A stretch of DNA of 64,000 nucleotides, taken from assembly GCA_035430965.1 (NCBI GenBank), contig DAOMHQ010000001.1, positions 1 to 64,000 of the forward strand, written 5' to 3'. Under the pieces are notes generated by a model. That model saw nothing but the letters and a program-made list of their open reading frames with translations, ran no database searches and was not told where the DNA came from. This DNA comes from JAKPRU01 sp029568995 (GTDB lineage Bacteria; Hinthialibacterota; Hinthialibacteria; Hinthialibacterales; JAKPRU01). Positions within the stretch are counted from its first letter, which is position 1. Each line of letters starts with the position of its first letter. The position numbers and the translations under genes are program-made. Shown here one piece after another: positions 42,582 to 51,855 of this stretch.

Positions 42582-43313
42582 TTATTTATTGAGAAGAAAC
42601 TCAACGACCTGGTTCGGTTCCGCCAGCCAGACCTCATCGCCGCCGATGCGACAGACCGTCTCAAAACGCTGCTCCAGTTCTTCCAGGGAGCAGTCCTTGG
42701 CAGGATGAATCGCCTTGCCGGGCATGGGGCAATGGCAGTAGTCAATGATCCAGCCGTTCATGTCGATGGCCTGGTGGATGCGTTTATAGGGATCGAAGAC
42801 GGAGAAAAACGGCTCCGGGTATTCCGTATGCACGGGGCATCGGCCCAGGCACATCAAATCCGTCTCCCGTGTGTTGACCCTGTCGTAAATCGTCAGAATT
42901 GCGCGATATCCAGCTTTCCTGGCGACTTTGAGAGATGCCGGGTAATTCTGGTTGCTGCCGGGCACGCAGAAGATGGTCACCGGCATTTCCAGTTTCTCTT
43001 CGAGAACCTTGCGGCTCTCCACAACCTCGTAATCCGCGTTTTCATCCGTGATGTTCGGATGGGTCATGCTGTGGCAGGAGACTCCCCATCCCTCTTTTGC
43101 GAGACCGTGAATCTGCTCCCTGGAGAGGATCATCATGCCGTGGTAGCTGCTTCCCGGAACGTCTCGCGGGACCCCGATCTGCGGGGCGACCAGTGCGACA
43201 TGCCCCGGAATCCCGTACCTTCGATGAACGGGAACCGCGTGCTCCAATAGTGCCGCGCAGCCTTCATCATACGTGATCGAATACACCCATCTCTTCCCGT
43301 CTTTCCACATCAC
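42582..43313 (-). CDS. Polysaccharide deacetylase-family protein
   Basis: A 243-residue NodB-homology protein without signal peptide. Motif 1 is SITYDEGC (acidic pair D-E in place of D-D), motif 2 is SCHSMTHP (HSxxH metal site), and a WIIDYCHCP segment stands where a later His is expected. The protein would be a metal-dependent amide or ester hydrolase acting in the cytoplasm, which is unusual for polymer deacetylases. Its ATG overlaps the nitrilase stop by four bases. A small-molecule N-acyl substrate is therefore plausible. Confidence 0.9.
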   Translation of the reverse strand: MMWKDGKRWVYSITYDEGCAALLEHAVPVHRRYGIPGHVALVAPQIGVPRDVPGSSYHGMMILSREQIHGLAKEGWGVSCHSMTHPNITDENADYEVVESRKVLEEKLEMPVTIFCVPGSNQNYPASLKVARKAGYRAILTIYDRVNTRETDLMCLGRCPVHTEYPEPFFSVFDPYKRIHQAIDMNGWIIDYCHCPMPGKAIHPAKDCSLEELEQRFETVCRIGGDEVWLAEPNQVVEFLLNK

Positions 43314-44137
43314 ACTGTTCCTTCTTCGGACTTCGGTTTCACCAGATCCCCATAAAAATCGGGGCGGCGGATTTTGTCGTAGATCTCACGCATGTCGCGA
43401 TAGCCTTCGCCCCAAAACGGCATCCGCCAATCGGGGTCGAATTCCGCGATGGCGATACCGGGGCGGTGAGCCGTCGAGACAATGATTCGACCATCGGGAG
43501 CGATCACCTTGGCGTACCCCATGCTTTTCCCGGCGAGGTACGGCAAATCCAGGTATCGGGACAGGGCGAAGTACATCTGGCTGTCGATGGCCCTGGCTTT
43601 TTCGATGCTCTCCAGCATGTCTCCCGTATAATCCAAATACATCGTGGGAACCAGGACGATATGGGCGCCTTTCAGGCCGTAAATTCGAAACATCTCCGGC
43701 ACATGGATGTCCATGCAGATCGCCATGCCGAACCGGATACCCTCAAACTCGAAGATCGGGAACGGGTCGCCGGAAACGGGAGTGGTGACAATATACTCCT
43801 CGCTGGGGGCCGGGTGTTTCTTACGGTAGATTCCCTTGAGTTCCCCGGATCGGTCCAGGAAAAAGCCGGTATTGGCGACTCCCTCTTCCACTTTGACCGA
43901 AAGGCTGCCGACCACGGCGATATTTTTCTCCCGCGCGGCCTTCTGAAATGAATGGAACAGCGGGTGATCCTCCATCCGGTGTTCGCCAGGGGGACGATTC
44001 CCCACAATATCCGGTTCCTCCGGCAGAAGAATCATATCTGCGCCACGGTTTCCCGCTTCGTAAATGCTATCCAGGCAAGTTTTTTCGGGATTTGTTCGAT
44101 CCGCAGCGGTTACCGCGAGCCTGAAAATTCGAGCCAC
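43310..44137 (-). CDS. Carbon-nitrogen hydrolase (nitrilase superfamily)
   Basis: A 275-residue amidase-type protein. The Glu-Lys-Cys triad is visible: E in ILLPEEPDI, K in YRKKHPAPSEE, and C in FGMAICMDIHVPE. GTG 44137 was chosen because GGAGA lies nine bases before it; earlier in-frame starts would add 29 residues with no family match. It hydrolyses or transfers a non-peptide amide. First gene of the operon with deacetylase and DegT aminotransferase genes. Confidence 0.88.
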   Translation of the reverse strand: MARIFRLAVTAADRTNPEKTCLDSIYEAGNRGADMILLPEEPDIVGNRPPGEHRMEDHPLFHSFQKAAREKNIAVVGSLSVKVEEGVANTGFFLDRSGELKGIYRKKHPAPSEEYIVTTPVSGDPFPIFEFEGIRFGMAICMDIHVPEMFRIYGLKGAHIVLVPTMYLDYTGDMLESIEKARAIDSQMYFALSRYLDLPYLAGKSMGYAKVIAPDGRIIVSTAHRPGIAIAEFDPDWRMPFWGEGYRDMREIYDKIRRPDFYGDLVKPKSEEGTV

Positions 44138-44347
44138 CAGGGAAATCTCCTTTTGGGTTTCGGTGCTCCAACATACCGAGAGGCCGATTCGTTGTCTATT
44201 CAAGACCGGCGAAAAGGCGTACAATCTTGTCGGGGCTCAGATGATTGTATTAACTGTACTATAACAGAAATCCTGTTTCTTTTGAATGCTTCTCTTGACC
44301 TAGTATATGCATGATTATGGCAGAAAAGGGAGAAAGCAGGGATAAGC

Positions 44348-44383
44348 CGGATGGGACGGATGGGACGAATGGGACGGATGGAA
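44348..44383. repeat. 9-bp tandem repeat, four copies
   Basis: CGGATGGGA twice, then CGAATGGGA, then CGGATGGAA. The unit equals the first units at 2433. It lies just 5' of the parvulin gene start and makes false upstream starts (Gly-Arg-Met repeats). Confidence 0.9.
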
Positions 44384-44404
44384 AGGAAACGGGAGGACAG
44401 GAAG

Positions 44405-46042
44405 ATGTTTCAGATCAATGGAAGTGCCGTCGGAAGATCAAGTCTCCGAGGAGTATCCATGATAAGCCTCTGTTTTTATTTGATTTACGTGTATATCGGA
44501 AGCGCCGATTCCGCCGAAATGGGAAAATTGGCTGCGGAATTTGGGGAGAACCGAAAAGTCACAATGGAGGATATCGGATTCTGGGCGGAGTTGCGCTGTG
44601 TTCCGGAACCGTCTGCTGAATCCGAATGGATCGGTTTTGTGGCGAAACAGATCGTGCTCGGGGAGGCAGCAATTGCCTTATTGGCCGGGGAATATCCTCA
44701 GGAAATGGGACCAGTCGGCACGATCAAACCGTATGTGCAGCGGCATCACGCTGTCCAGGTTTTAAGGAAAGCCTGGCTGCGGGAGTCTCAGCCCACCGAG
44801 GAAGAAGCCCGGAAAGCGTACGAAGAATATCTTTCCACACTCTCCCGGGAGCCGAAATTGACGTTTGACCATATTTTCCTGGATACACATCGGATTACGG
44901 ACCCGAACGAACTCAAGAAAGTGGAAGACCAGGCAAACGAGATTCTTAAACGGCTTCGTGCAGGCGAGTCGTTCGCGGACCTGGCGAAACAGTATTCGAA
45001 TGGAGAAAGCGCGGCACAGGGAGGCCGGTCCGGCCCGATTCCCCTGGGGAAAATATCGAAACGGATTGAGGAATACATTCTCAGCCTCAAGGATGGGGAA
45101 ATCAGCGATGTGTTTGCGGGGAAGTACGGATATCAGATTTTCCGGCGGGTTTCGCTTGCGCCGGACCCGGCGCCGACCTTCGAGGAGAAACGAGAGGCGC
45201 TTGCACTCGCATTTTCACGCAGCAAGGCCTATCAGCGGGAAAAAGCACTTGTAGAGAAAGCGGCAGGCTCGGAACCGACTTTTGAGCCGGATTTCCTGAA
45301 CGCTGTGCGGGAGACTCTTCCCTGGGGATTGGAAACCATGGGATTGGGCGGCGAGTCGGACGATCATCTCATCCAGTTCCTTCAGCGCGAGTGGATTTTG
45401 CGGACGGAGGCCGAACAACCCGTGTTCTTCAACAATTCGGAGGTACTGAGGAGAACGGCGCTCTGGGAGGGGGGCGAATGCCTGAGGCGATATCTACAGA
45501 AGGCGCTTCCACCGGTTGAGGTGACCGATAGCGAAATTGCCGACTTCATCCGCCGCCGTCCGGACCGTCTGATGTCTCCCGAACAGGTTCACCTGGCAGT
45601 CATCAAGGTGTTTGATCGTATCGGGGATGCCTCTTCACCGGCGGAAATCCGCCTGGCCGAGGAGGCTACTCAGGATCGTTTGGATGAGGCGCTGAAACGA
45701 ATCCGGGAGGGCGAGACATTTGCCGATGTCGCCCGCGATATCTCCGAAGATCCAAGCGCCGAGAACGGCGGCGACATCGGAACCAGCCCTGTGGATCGGC
45801 TGGGACACGCGATGGCCCAGGCCCAGCAGGGTCTCAAAGACGGAGAAAGCAGCCGGGTTGTCCGAGGGCGGGATTATGGGCTGATTCTGCACCAGATTGC
45901 CGTAACTCCCGCGCACCCTCTTCCCGAAAAGGAGGCGCAGACGGAGGCCAGGAATCAAATCACCGGGCAGAAACGAAAGGAGGCTCTGCGCACTATCCAG
46001 GATAAGATCCTGAACGACATGAAATTCCGGTTGGTTAATTGA
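44405..46042 (+). CDS. Exported parvulin-type peptidyl-prolyl isomerase with two rotamase domains
   Basis: About 545 residues. Signal peptide (about 20-38, ending ADSAE). The first parvulin domain (about 155-265) has LTFDHIFLDTH, AGESFADLAKQYSNGESAAQGG and a closing GYQIFRRVS; the second (about 395-510) has VHLAVIKVFD, EGETFADVARDISEDPSAENGGDIG. It would fold exported proteins in the periplasm like SurA or PpiD. ATG 44405 follows GGAGG and gives a basic n-region; ATG 44459, also with GAGGAG, is an alternative with no basic residue. The tandem repeat is immediately upstream. Confidence 0.88.
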   Translation: MFQINGSAVGRSSLRGVSMISLCFYLIYVYIGSADSAEMGKLAAEFGENRKVTMEDIGFWAELRCVPEPSAESEWIGFVAKQIVLGEAAIALLAGEYPQEMGPVGTIKPYVQRHHAVQVLRKAWLRESQPTEEEARKAYEEYLSTLSREPKLTFDHIFLDTHRITDPNELKKVEDQANEILKRLRAGESFADLAKQYSNGESAAQGGRSGPIPLGKISKRIEEYILSLKDGEISDVFAGKYGYQIFRRVSLAPDPAPTFEEKREALALAFSRSKAYQREKALVEKAAGSEPTFEPDFLNAVRETLPWGLETMGLGGESDDHLIQFLQREWILRTEAEQPVFFNNSEVLRRTALWEGGECLRRYLQKALPPVEVTDSEIADFIRRRPDRLMSPEQVHLAVIKVFDRIGDASSPAEIRLAEEATQDRLDEALKRIREGETFADVARDISEDPSAENGGDIGTSPVDRLGHAMAQAQQGLKDGESSRVVRGRDYGLILHQIAVTPAHPLPEKEAQTEARNQITGQKRKEALRTIQDKILNDMKFRLVN

Positions 46043-46092
46043 TCCCTTGCCGGGTTATCCCGCAATACAACTGAATGGGCCTGGCGTATATT

Positions 46093-46125
46093 GTCATTCC
46101 GAACGAATGTGAGGAATCTCTATGA
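46093..46125. repeat. Dispersed-repeat fragment, GTCATTCCGAACGAATG type
   Basis: GTCATTCCGAACGAATGTGA followed by GGAATCT, a half copy of a dispersed element known from many bacterial genomes. It lies in the 117-base space between convergent genes. Confidence 0.55.
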
Positions 46126-46159
46126 AGCGCAAGATCGCCAAGCCGGGATCTTCGCAGAA

Positions 46160-48337
46160 TTATCGAATCGCCGCCGCATACGAATCGCCTATTTTTTGAA
46201 TCTGAACACGTTTCAGCGAAGAAATATCCTTTACTGAAAATATAACCATGGGAATAGCCGGATATTGATCGAATATCTCCCGGAGATCCTGTGATCCTGC
46301 AATTTTCTTTACAGGGATGACCGTCCTCTCGAAATGTTCGCCGATCAGTAATTGCTCCGCCATGATTCCGCCTTCAATCGCGACAGGCATATCCTTCGGA
46401 TACCTTTGAGTGTACTCCATAATTTCTCTGTCCCGAGGGAACATTAAAATGGCCCGGTCATAGAAAGTAATCAAATCGGGATCATAGTGCAAACGAAGTT
46501 GATTTGTGTAATAGAGAATAGGGGATAACGAGCCGAGAATGGAAGTCGCCACAACGAACCATTTGAATACCGCCGATCGGGTGAAATATCGATCCATCGC
46601 AAGCGCGGCAAGCGGGAAGAACAATACAAGTACAGGAAGGTAGAAGCGCAGGAAAGTCAGCGGCTGCCAGAGAATGACCCCGGCCTGCAAGACAAGACCG
46701 ATACATCCCGCGATCAGAATTGTGGCGATATGTGGATTCCGCAGGTTCCGCACTGCCATTCCGAATCCGAGAATCATCAAGACCAATGTGCCGAGAGAGA
46801 ATCCGATAGGACTTGCACCCAGTCGATACAGTCGTTGATTACCCTCCCATGCCCAGAATCCGTCAGTCCCGTACACATCACAGAAAGGGATGCGGCTCAA
46901 GAGTCGAAACAGCGGTTCCCGTAAATCGGGAGAAGTGCGCTCTCCGGCATGAGCCGAAAACGCCGACGGCAGGACAAGGGAATCGGTCAATTCTCCACCG
47001 AGACGTAACACATTCACAGGTACATAATCCGGGCGAAATGAGGTATAGGAAGAAGGATATTTCGTGGAAGGTCCCGCCGCGCGCAAATGGATATCCATGT
47101 AGGAGTATCCACCCAGCAGAACCGCTAGAGCGGCAAGAACAAATAGATAATTCAGATAGTTCGATAGATTCGCTTTCTTCAGATACAGCAAAATCACTCC
47201 GGTAATGAAAATACCGGCAACGGGGAATAGCCCGGTGTATTTGGTTCCCATGGAAAGTCCGATCGCCATGCCGCAGCCCAGGAGTCCGGCGGGAAAGGTC
47301 TCTGTGATTTGCAGGAGAAAGGCTAATGCCGCAATGGCATACGCAGCGGTCCAGGTGTCGTTCTTGAGCCAGGCGGCATGAAGAAGAATATCGGGAACAC
47401 TGAGCCAGAGAAACGCGGTCGCTATGCAGGCAATGCGATTCTCGGTCAGAGCACGGCAGGCGGCGTACACAGCGAGACCGGATAAGAATAGTGAAATCCA
47501 CTGAAACAGAAAAAGTAAAGGAATATTCTTTGTAAATAAAACTACCCACAACAAATGCAATTCCATGACCATGGGAAAATCGGTCTGACGGATATCCTGG
47601 GTCGGATACGGAGCCAGAGAACCCTGCTGCAAGTAAAAATACACGCGCGGAAGATGATAGGAGATTCCATCATATCCGATAAAATACAACGGGAGGAAAG
47701 TATTCAGTATCAGAATAAACAGAAACGCGAGGAGAAATGCGCCGCCGATCCACCAAAGCCAGGTTGGCAGGCTGTGGAATGACGGGATGCCCTCTACGGG
47801 TGGGACATCAACCTGCGGCGGCTTTCGATTCCAGATAGATATGCAGATAACCAGAAGGATCAGGTGCAGGATAATCCACGCCGATTTTGAATTGAGAAGA
47901 CTGAGAATCGACAAGAGATATCCGCTCAGAACAATCACCGAAGAGAACAGCAATGCAATGAGAAGCGTTCGATGGGCGCGAGTGGGACAGCGAACAAAGG
48001 CGGCAATGCAGAAGGACAGCACCAGCACACACAAAAAATCGAAAATCCACAGGAAATCATTCAATATTGCGGACAGAATCCAATTATTTGGACATTCGGC
48101 ATGAGAGATTTCGGCGGTTTTGGAATCGATTAGACGAGCAGGATCGGATACTGGGGCACCAGTGGGAGTCTCCGGCAGTGCGGCAAGAGTCACGGCAGCA
48201 TCGGCGTGGCTGGCGCGGATTGTGTCTGCAATCCATGCCACACTCGGCGGTTGAATCGCTCGGCCCTCGCCAGACGCACCGATCGCAAGGCCGATAAAGC
48301 AAGACGAAATGATAACAGTCCTGAAAATGAATCGCAT
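46160..48337 (-). CDS. Large polytopic membrane protein, GT39/PMT-like
   Basis: A 725-residue protein with a signal-like first helix (about 6-24), a periplasmic stretch to about residue 85, then 12 or more hydrophobic helices. FIGYDGISYHLPRVYFYLQQG carries the D-x-x-x-H loop pattern of GT39/ArnT-like enzymes, and SVPDILLHAAWLKNDTW follows. A soluble C-terminal region (about 610-725) ends with KDISSLKRVQIQ. Likely transfers a sugar from a polyprenyl donor on the periplasmic face. Base composition is more AT-rich than neighbours, which may mean foreign origin. Divergent from the permease gene at 48493. Confidence 0.72.
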   Translation of the reverse strand: MRFIFRTVIISSCFIGLAIGASGEGRAIQPPSVAWIADTIRASHADAAVTLAALPETPTGAPVSDPARLIDSKTAEISHAECPNNWILSAILNDFLWIFDFLCVLVLSFCIAAFVRCPTRAHRTLLIALLFSSVIVLSGYLLSILSLLNSKSAWIILHLILLVICISIWNRKPPQVDVPPVEGIPSFHSLPTWLWWIGGAFLLAFLFILILNTFLPLYFIGYDGISYHLPRVYFYLQQGSLAPYPTQDIRQTDFPMVMELHLLWVVLFTKNIPLLFLFQWISLFLSGLAVYAACRALTENRIACIATAFLWLSVPDILLHAAWLKNDTWTAAYAIAALAFLLQITETFPAGLLGCGMAIGLSMGTKYTGLFPVAGIFITGVILLYLKKANLSNYLNYLFVLAALAVLLGGYSYMDIHLRAAGPSTKYPSSYTSFRPDYVPVNVLRLGGELTDSLVLPSAFSAHAGERTSPDLREPLFRLLSRIPFCDVYGTDGFWAWEGNQRLYRLGASPIGFSLGTLVLMILGFGMAVRNLRNPHIATILIAGCIGLVLQAGVILWQPLTFLRFYLPVLVLFFPLAALAMDRYFTRSAVFKWFVVATSILGSLSPILYYTNQLRLHYDPDLITFYDRAILMFPRDREIMEYTQRYPKDMPVAIEGGIMAEQLLIGEHFERTVIPVKKIAGSQDLREIFDQYPAIPMVIFSVKDISSLKRVQIQKIGDSYAAAIR

Positions 48338-48492
48338 TGTGGAATACCCGAAATGGTCTCAACGTGTCGGCGGAAGATATCACGCCGTTTGGCGAACGGA
48401 CAGAGAAATTGGGGTCTGGCTGCATTTCACTTGGGAAATGTGTGCCTTATATGTTACGGTTCCGGGAATGCAATCCGATTGAGCGAGATGTT

Positions 48493-49392
48493 ATGAGACG
48501 GTCTTTCGACAGAGCGCATGGCCGCCGTCAGGAGCACGGGGCCTATTTGTTGATGCTCCTCCCCACATTTTTCACCCTCTGCCTGTTTTTCTATTATCCG
48601 GCGGGCACGGCGCTCTATTACTCCTTTTTCGATTGGGATGGGGAGAATGCCTGGTTCATCGGGATCCAGAACTTTGTTGACATGTGGTTCGATCCGGTGC
48701 TGCACATCAGTCTCGTGAACCTGGCGATTTACGTTGTTCTCTCGCTGGCGGTCGGTTTGGCGATGCCGTGGCTGGGGGCGGAGTTGATTTTCGGGCTTCG
48801 CCGATCCTCCTGGCGGAGTTTCTTTCAATTTTCCTTCCTGGTTCCGACCCTGGTTCCAGGCATTGTGGTGATTCTTCTGTGGCAATTTATGTACGACCCA
48901 TCGTTGGGGCTTTTGAATGCGGCGCTGGAGACGCTGGGACTGGGGGAGCGCGCCATGTTGTGGTTGGGAAGTCCGAAGACGGCACTTTACTGTTTTGTGG
49001 GAATCGGATTTCCGTGGGTGTCGGGAACTTCCGTCTTGATTCTGCTTTCCGGATTGAATGCCATTCCCACATCGGTCCATGAATACGCCCGCCTGGAGGG
49101 AGTGGGGGCTATCCGGCGAGCATGGGAGATCGACTTTCCGTTCCTGGTCGGGCAGATACGTCTTTTGGCGATTACGGGGTGTATCGGTCTGATGCAGTCA
49201 TTCGGTTTGCAGTTGATTCTTACTCTGGGCGGACCGGGCACCTCCACGATGGTTCCCGGCTATCACATGTATTTGAATGCGTTTTCGTATGACCGGCTGG
49301 GATACGCCTCGGCATTGGGATTGTTCATCGCGGCGATCATTCTTCTGCTGACGGTGGTCACCTCTCGATTCCTGCGAACGGAGGAGATCTGA
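48493..49392 (+). CDS. Sugar ABC transporter permease, MalF/UgpA-like
   Basis: A 299-residue permease of the binding-protein-dependent transport family with six helices. The cytoplasmic EAA-type loop is EYARLEGVGAIRRAWEIDFPFL (about 196-217), which docks the ATPase. The start at ATG 48493 was chosen because upstream in-frame sequence shows no hydrophobic or family character; the site GAGCGAG is weak. Its stop is two bases before the MalG-like gene, so the two are coupled. No substrate-binding or ATPase gene lies in the unit. Confidence 0.9.
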   Translation: MRRSFDRAHGRRQEHGAYLLMLLPTFFTLCLFFYYPAGTALYYSFFDWDGENAWFIGIQNFVDMWFDPVLHISLVNLAIYVVLSLAVGLAMPWLGAELIFGLRRSSWRSFFQFSFLVPTLVPGIVVILLWQFMYDPSLGLLNAALETLGLGERAMLWLGSPKTALYCFVGIGFPWVSGTSVLILLSGLNAIPTSVHEYARLEGVGAIRRAWEIDFPFLVGQIRLLAITGCIGLMQSFGLQLILTLGGPGTSTMVPGYHMYLNAFSYDRLGYASALGLFIAAIILLLTVVTSRFLRTEEI

Positions 49393-49393
49393 T

Positions 49394-50218
49394 ATGCGGG
49401 AAGGGCGCACATTGGAACAAGTGATTTCTCCTGTGGTTCTCTGGACACTTTTGCTTCTTACATTGATCCCGTTCGTGTATATGCTTTCATTCTCTGTGAA
49501 AGATTTGGGGCAGTTCGAGCATGAGAGATGGACCGTCTCCTTTCCGTTCCATTGGGAGAATTTTCCGGCAGCGTTCCAGGCCATTCAGGGATATGTTTTC
49601 AACTCCATTCTGGTAAGCGCTGGGGCGGTTCTGGGAGTATTGGCGCTGTCCGCCCTGGGGGGATTTGCATTTGCGCGGGGAAAGTTCCCGTTCAAAGAGA
49701 CGCTGTTTTACCTGGTGATCGGCGGCATGATGATCCCCGGCATTCTGTACCTGGTTCCGAAGTTCATTCTGTTTCGTGAGTTTGGGTTGATGAATACCCG
49801 TTGGGCATTATGGCTGCCTTACTGGACCGAGGGGCAGCTATTCGGCATTTTCCTGGTGCGCAGTTCGATTGAGGCGCTGCCGTCGGACTTGTTCCATGCG
49901 GCGGAGATTGACGGCGCATCGGTGTGGTTGCGGTTTCGTCATGTGGCGCTTCCGCTGATCAAGCCGATCCTGGCGACTCTGGCGGTGCTGAATGTCCTGT
50001 TCACCTGGAATGATATTATCTGGCCCTGGCTCGTTCTGACCGATCGAAGCATGATGACCATCCCCATCGGCCTGGTATGTTATCGGCGTTCTTTCCTGGA
50101 CCTGGCAGGACCGATTTTTTCGGCTTATGTGATTGCCTCTGTGCCGTTGCTGCTGTTATTTGCAGCCACCTCGCGGACTTTCGTTCGCGGATTGACATCG
50201 GGGGCGTTCAAGGCGTAA
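49394..50218 (+). CDS. Sugar ABC transporter permease, MalG/UgpE-like
   Basis: A 274-residue six-helix permease. Its EAA loop is FHAAEIDGASVWLRFRHVALPLIKP (about 175-199), and NDIIWPWLVLTD follows as in MalG-type partners. Forms a heterodimeric channel with the upstream permease for an oligosaccharide, glycerol-phosphate or similar solute. Starts two bases after the stop of the MalF-like gene. Binding protein and ATPase must be elsewhere. Confidence 0.92.
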   Translation: MREGRTLEQVISPVVLWTLLLLTLIPFVYMLSFSVKDLGQFEHERWTVSFPFHWENFPAAFQAIQGYVFNSILVSAGAVLGVLALSALGGFAFARGKFPFKETLFYLVIGGMMIPGILYLVPKFILFREFGLMNTRWALWLPYWTEGQLFGIFLVRSSIEALPSDLFHAAEIDGASVWLRFRHVALPLIKPILATLAVLNVLFTWNDIIWPWLVLTDRSMMTIPIGLVCYRRSFLDLAGPIFSAYVIASVPLLLLFAATSRTFVRGLTSGAFKA

Positions 50219-50293
50219 GTATTACTGCTGTCTTATGGAACATCCTCGAAAGGCCGGTTCCTGAGCGCGGGCATACCGGGCAGTTGAAATGGC

Positions 50294-50980
50294 CTAGGCC
50301 TCCATCTCTCTGTCCGCTGACGCGCCATTTCCCATCTGCAGCAGAATCGCATCCGTTTTGGTCACAAACGAAAATCCGAATGCAAGGTTGGTGAGGCTTG
50401 CCAGATGCATTTCCTCATTGATCGATCCGGTTCCATCTGCCGGGATAAATATTCGGTAGTCTCGGAAATAGGCATCTCGCGCGGTGGATTCGCAGCACAG
50501 GTTGGTCATAATGCCGGAGATGACCAGATCTTCCACTTTCAGGCAGCGCAGCACCGTTTCGAGATCCGTATTGTAGAATGCCGAGTACCGATGCTTGAAA
50601 ACGACCTTTTCGTCCGGCAACGGAGCCAACTCCGGGTGAATTTCGCTCTCCGGACTTCCTTCAAGACATTTCCCCTCCCACCACCAGTCCATCATCCCAC
50701 TGTCCAGGTTGTTCGGGTGATGAACATGGCGGGTAAAGATCACGGGACGATCCGCGCGGCGAAACGCCGCCACCAGTTTTTTCACAGTGGGAAGAATCGC
50801 CGGCCCGCCGCATGTAAATGTGGGAGAGGTCGCATCAAGAAAAAACAGCTGCATATCAATCACCAGCAGCGCGCTCGCTGACACATTGAGCTGCATCTTA
50901 TGGCGATTGTAGGGGCGAATCCGCCGCAGCCATGCTGATGATTTCGATTCGATATTCTCCACCGTCACATAGGATGCCAT
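50294..50980 (-). CDS. Isochorismatase-family cysteine hydrolase
   Basis: A 228-residue hydrolase. The triad is D42 (LLVIDMQ), K129 (VVFKHRYSAF) and C162 (IMTNLCCESTAR). Family members cleave amides such as nicotinamide or ureido compounds. ATG 50980 has a strong GGAGGAG; an internal ATG at 50896 has none. The result is a 28-residue leader before the usual domain start, and part of it (LRRIRPYNRHK) is encoded by a GTAGGGGCGAATCC sequence resembling other dispersed repeats here. Shares the strand with the sugar isomerase-like gene at 51042. Confidence 0.9.
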   Translation of the reverse strand: MASYVTVENIESKSSAWLRRIRPYNRHKMQLNVSASALLVIDMQLFFLDATSPTFTCGGPAILPTVKKLVAAFRRADRPVIFTRHVHHPNNLDSGMMDWWWEGKCLEGSPESEIHPELAPLPDEKVVFKHRYSAFYNTDLETVLRCLKVEDLVISGIMTNLCCESTARDAYFRDYRIFIPADGTGSINEEMHLASLTNLAFGFSFVTKTDAILLQMGNGASADREMEA

Positions 50981-51041
50981 TCGTTCTCCTCCGCAATCCG
51001 ATTTTTTCGATTGATTTTACGTTCTTGATTGAAGACAATCA

Positions 51042-51806
51042 TCACGCCCCGGCCAAGTCCAGCGCCTGCCGCAAGGCCTGTTCGGTATCGCCGGTCGGCC
51101 AGAACTCCAGACCGGCATATCGTCGATAGCCGGTTTCATCAATCGCTTTGAAAACGGAACGGTAGTCGATCTCGCATCCGGTGAGTTCATGACGCCCCGG
51201 GACTCCACCGCAGTGGAAATGCCCGATCAACGGCGCATATTGCCGCAGGTTCGCAATCAGGTTCCCCTCCGTGATTTGCTGGTGATAGAAATCCATGAGG
51301 ATCTTGACTTGCGGGCTGTTCACTTCGCGGCACAAATCCGCCGCGTCGGACATCCGGGTGAGCCAATACCCGATATGATCGACAATCGGATTAAGCGGCT
51401 CGATGACAAGCGTCACTCCCTGTTCCTCCAGGATGGGAGCCATCCGTTTCAGGTGTCGGACCGCTGTGCGCCAGGTAACCTCAAAACGTTCGTCCGCCCG
51501 CGCATTTCCCGTGGTGAGAAGCAGGCAGTCGCAACCGAGGCTTTTCGCGACCGAGATGCTCTCTTTCAGACCGGCAATCAGAGCGTCCCCGCCGGTGGGA
51601 TCGACCAGCGGCTTTTCGGATTCCATGCAGAAGGTCGCCAGCTGAAGGCCGGTTTCCTCTTTGGCCTTCCTGATCGCATCCAGGTCTTTTCCCCTCCATC
51701 CCCAGAACTCAAATGCCTTGAATCCCAGCGATGCGGTCTTTCGGATTCTCTGCTCAAGCGGGTCTTTTCCCCAGAAGGCTTCGATACAGACAGATAACGT
51801 GGGCAT
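51042..51806 (-). CDS. Hydroxypyruvate-isomerase-like TIM-barrel (xylose isomerase-like) protein
   Basis: A 254-residue AP-endonuclease-2/xylose-isomerase-like barrel. ATG 51806 follows AAAGGA. Metal-site residues are visible in VTLVIEPLNP (Glu), KILMDFYHQQ (Asp-His), GHFHCGGVPGRHE (His) and RYAGLEFWP (Glu), as in hydroxypyruvate isomerase and related sugar epimerases. It probably isomerises or epimerises a small keto-acid or sugar. It lies between a cysteine hydrolase gene and a large glycosidase-like gene on the same strand, which fits a carbohydrate catabolic unit. Confidence 0.88.
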   Translation of the reverse strand: MPTLSVCIEAFWGKDPLEQRIRKTASLGFKAFEFWGWRGKDLDAIRKAKEETGLQLATFCMESEKPLVDPTGGDALIAGLKESISVAKSLGCDCLLLTTGNARADERFEVTWRTAVRHLKRMAPILEEQGVTLVIEPLNPIVDHIGYWLTRMSDAADLCREVNSPQVKILMDFYHQQITEGNLIANLRQYAPLIGHFHCGGVPGRHELTGCEIDYRSVFKAIDETGYRRYAGLEFWPTGDTEQALRQALDLAGA

Positions 51807-51855
51807 GACGGTCCTTTCTTGACGTACTTCGTACAAGGATTCGGGATTATAGCAC

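Noticed and set aside
40027..44320. Biosynthetic gene cluster of a known antibiotic class
   Set aside because: Nitrilase, deacetylase and DegT genes alone do not define any class; no synthase or tailoring set is present.
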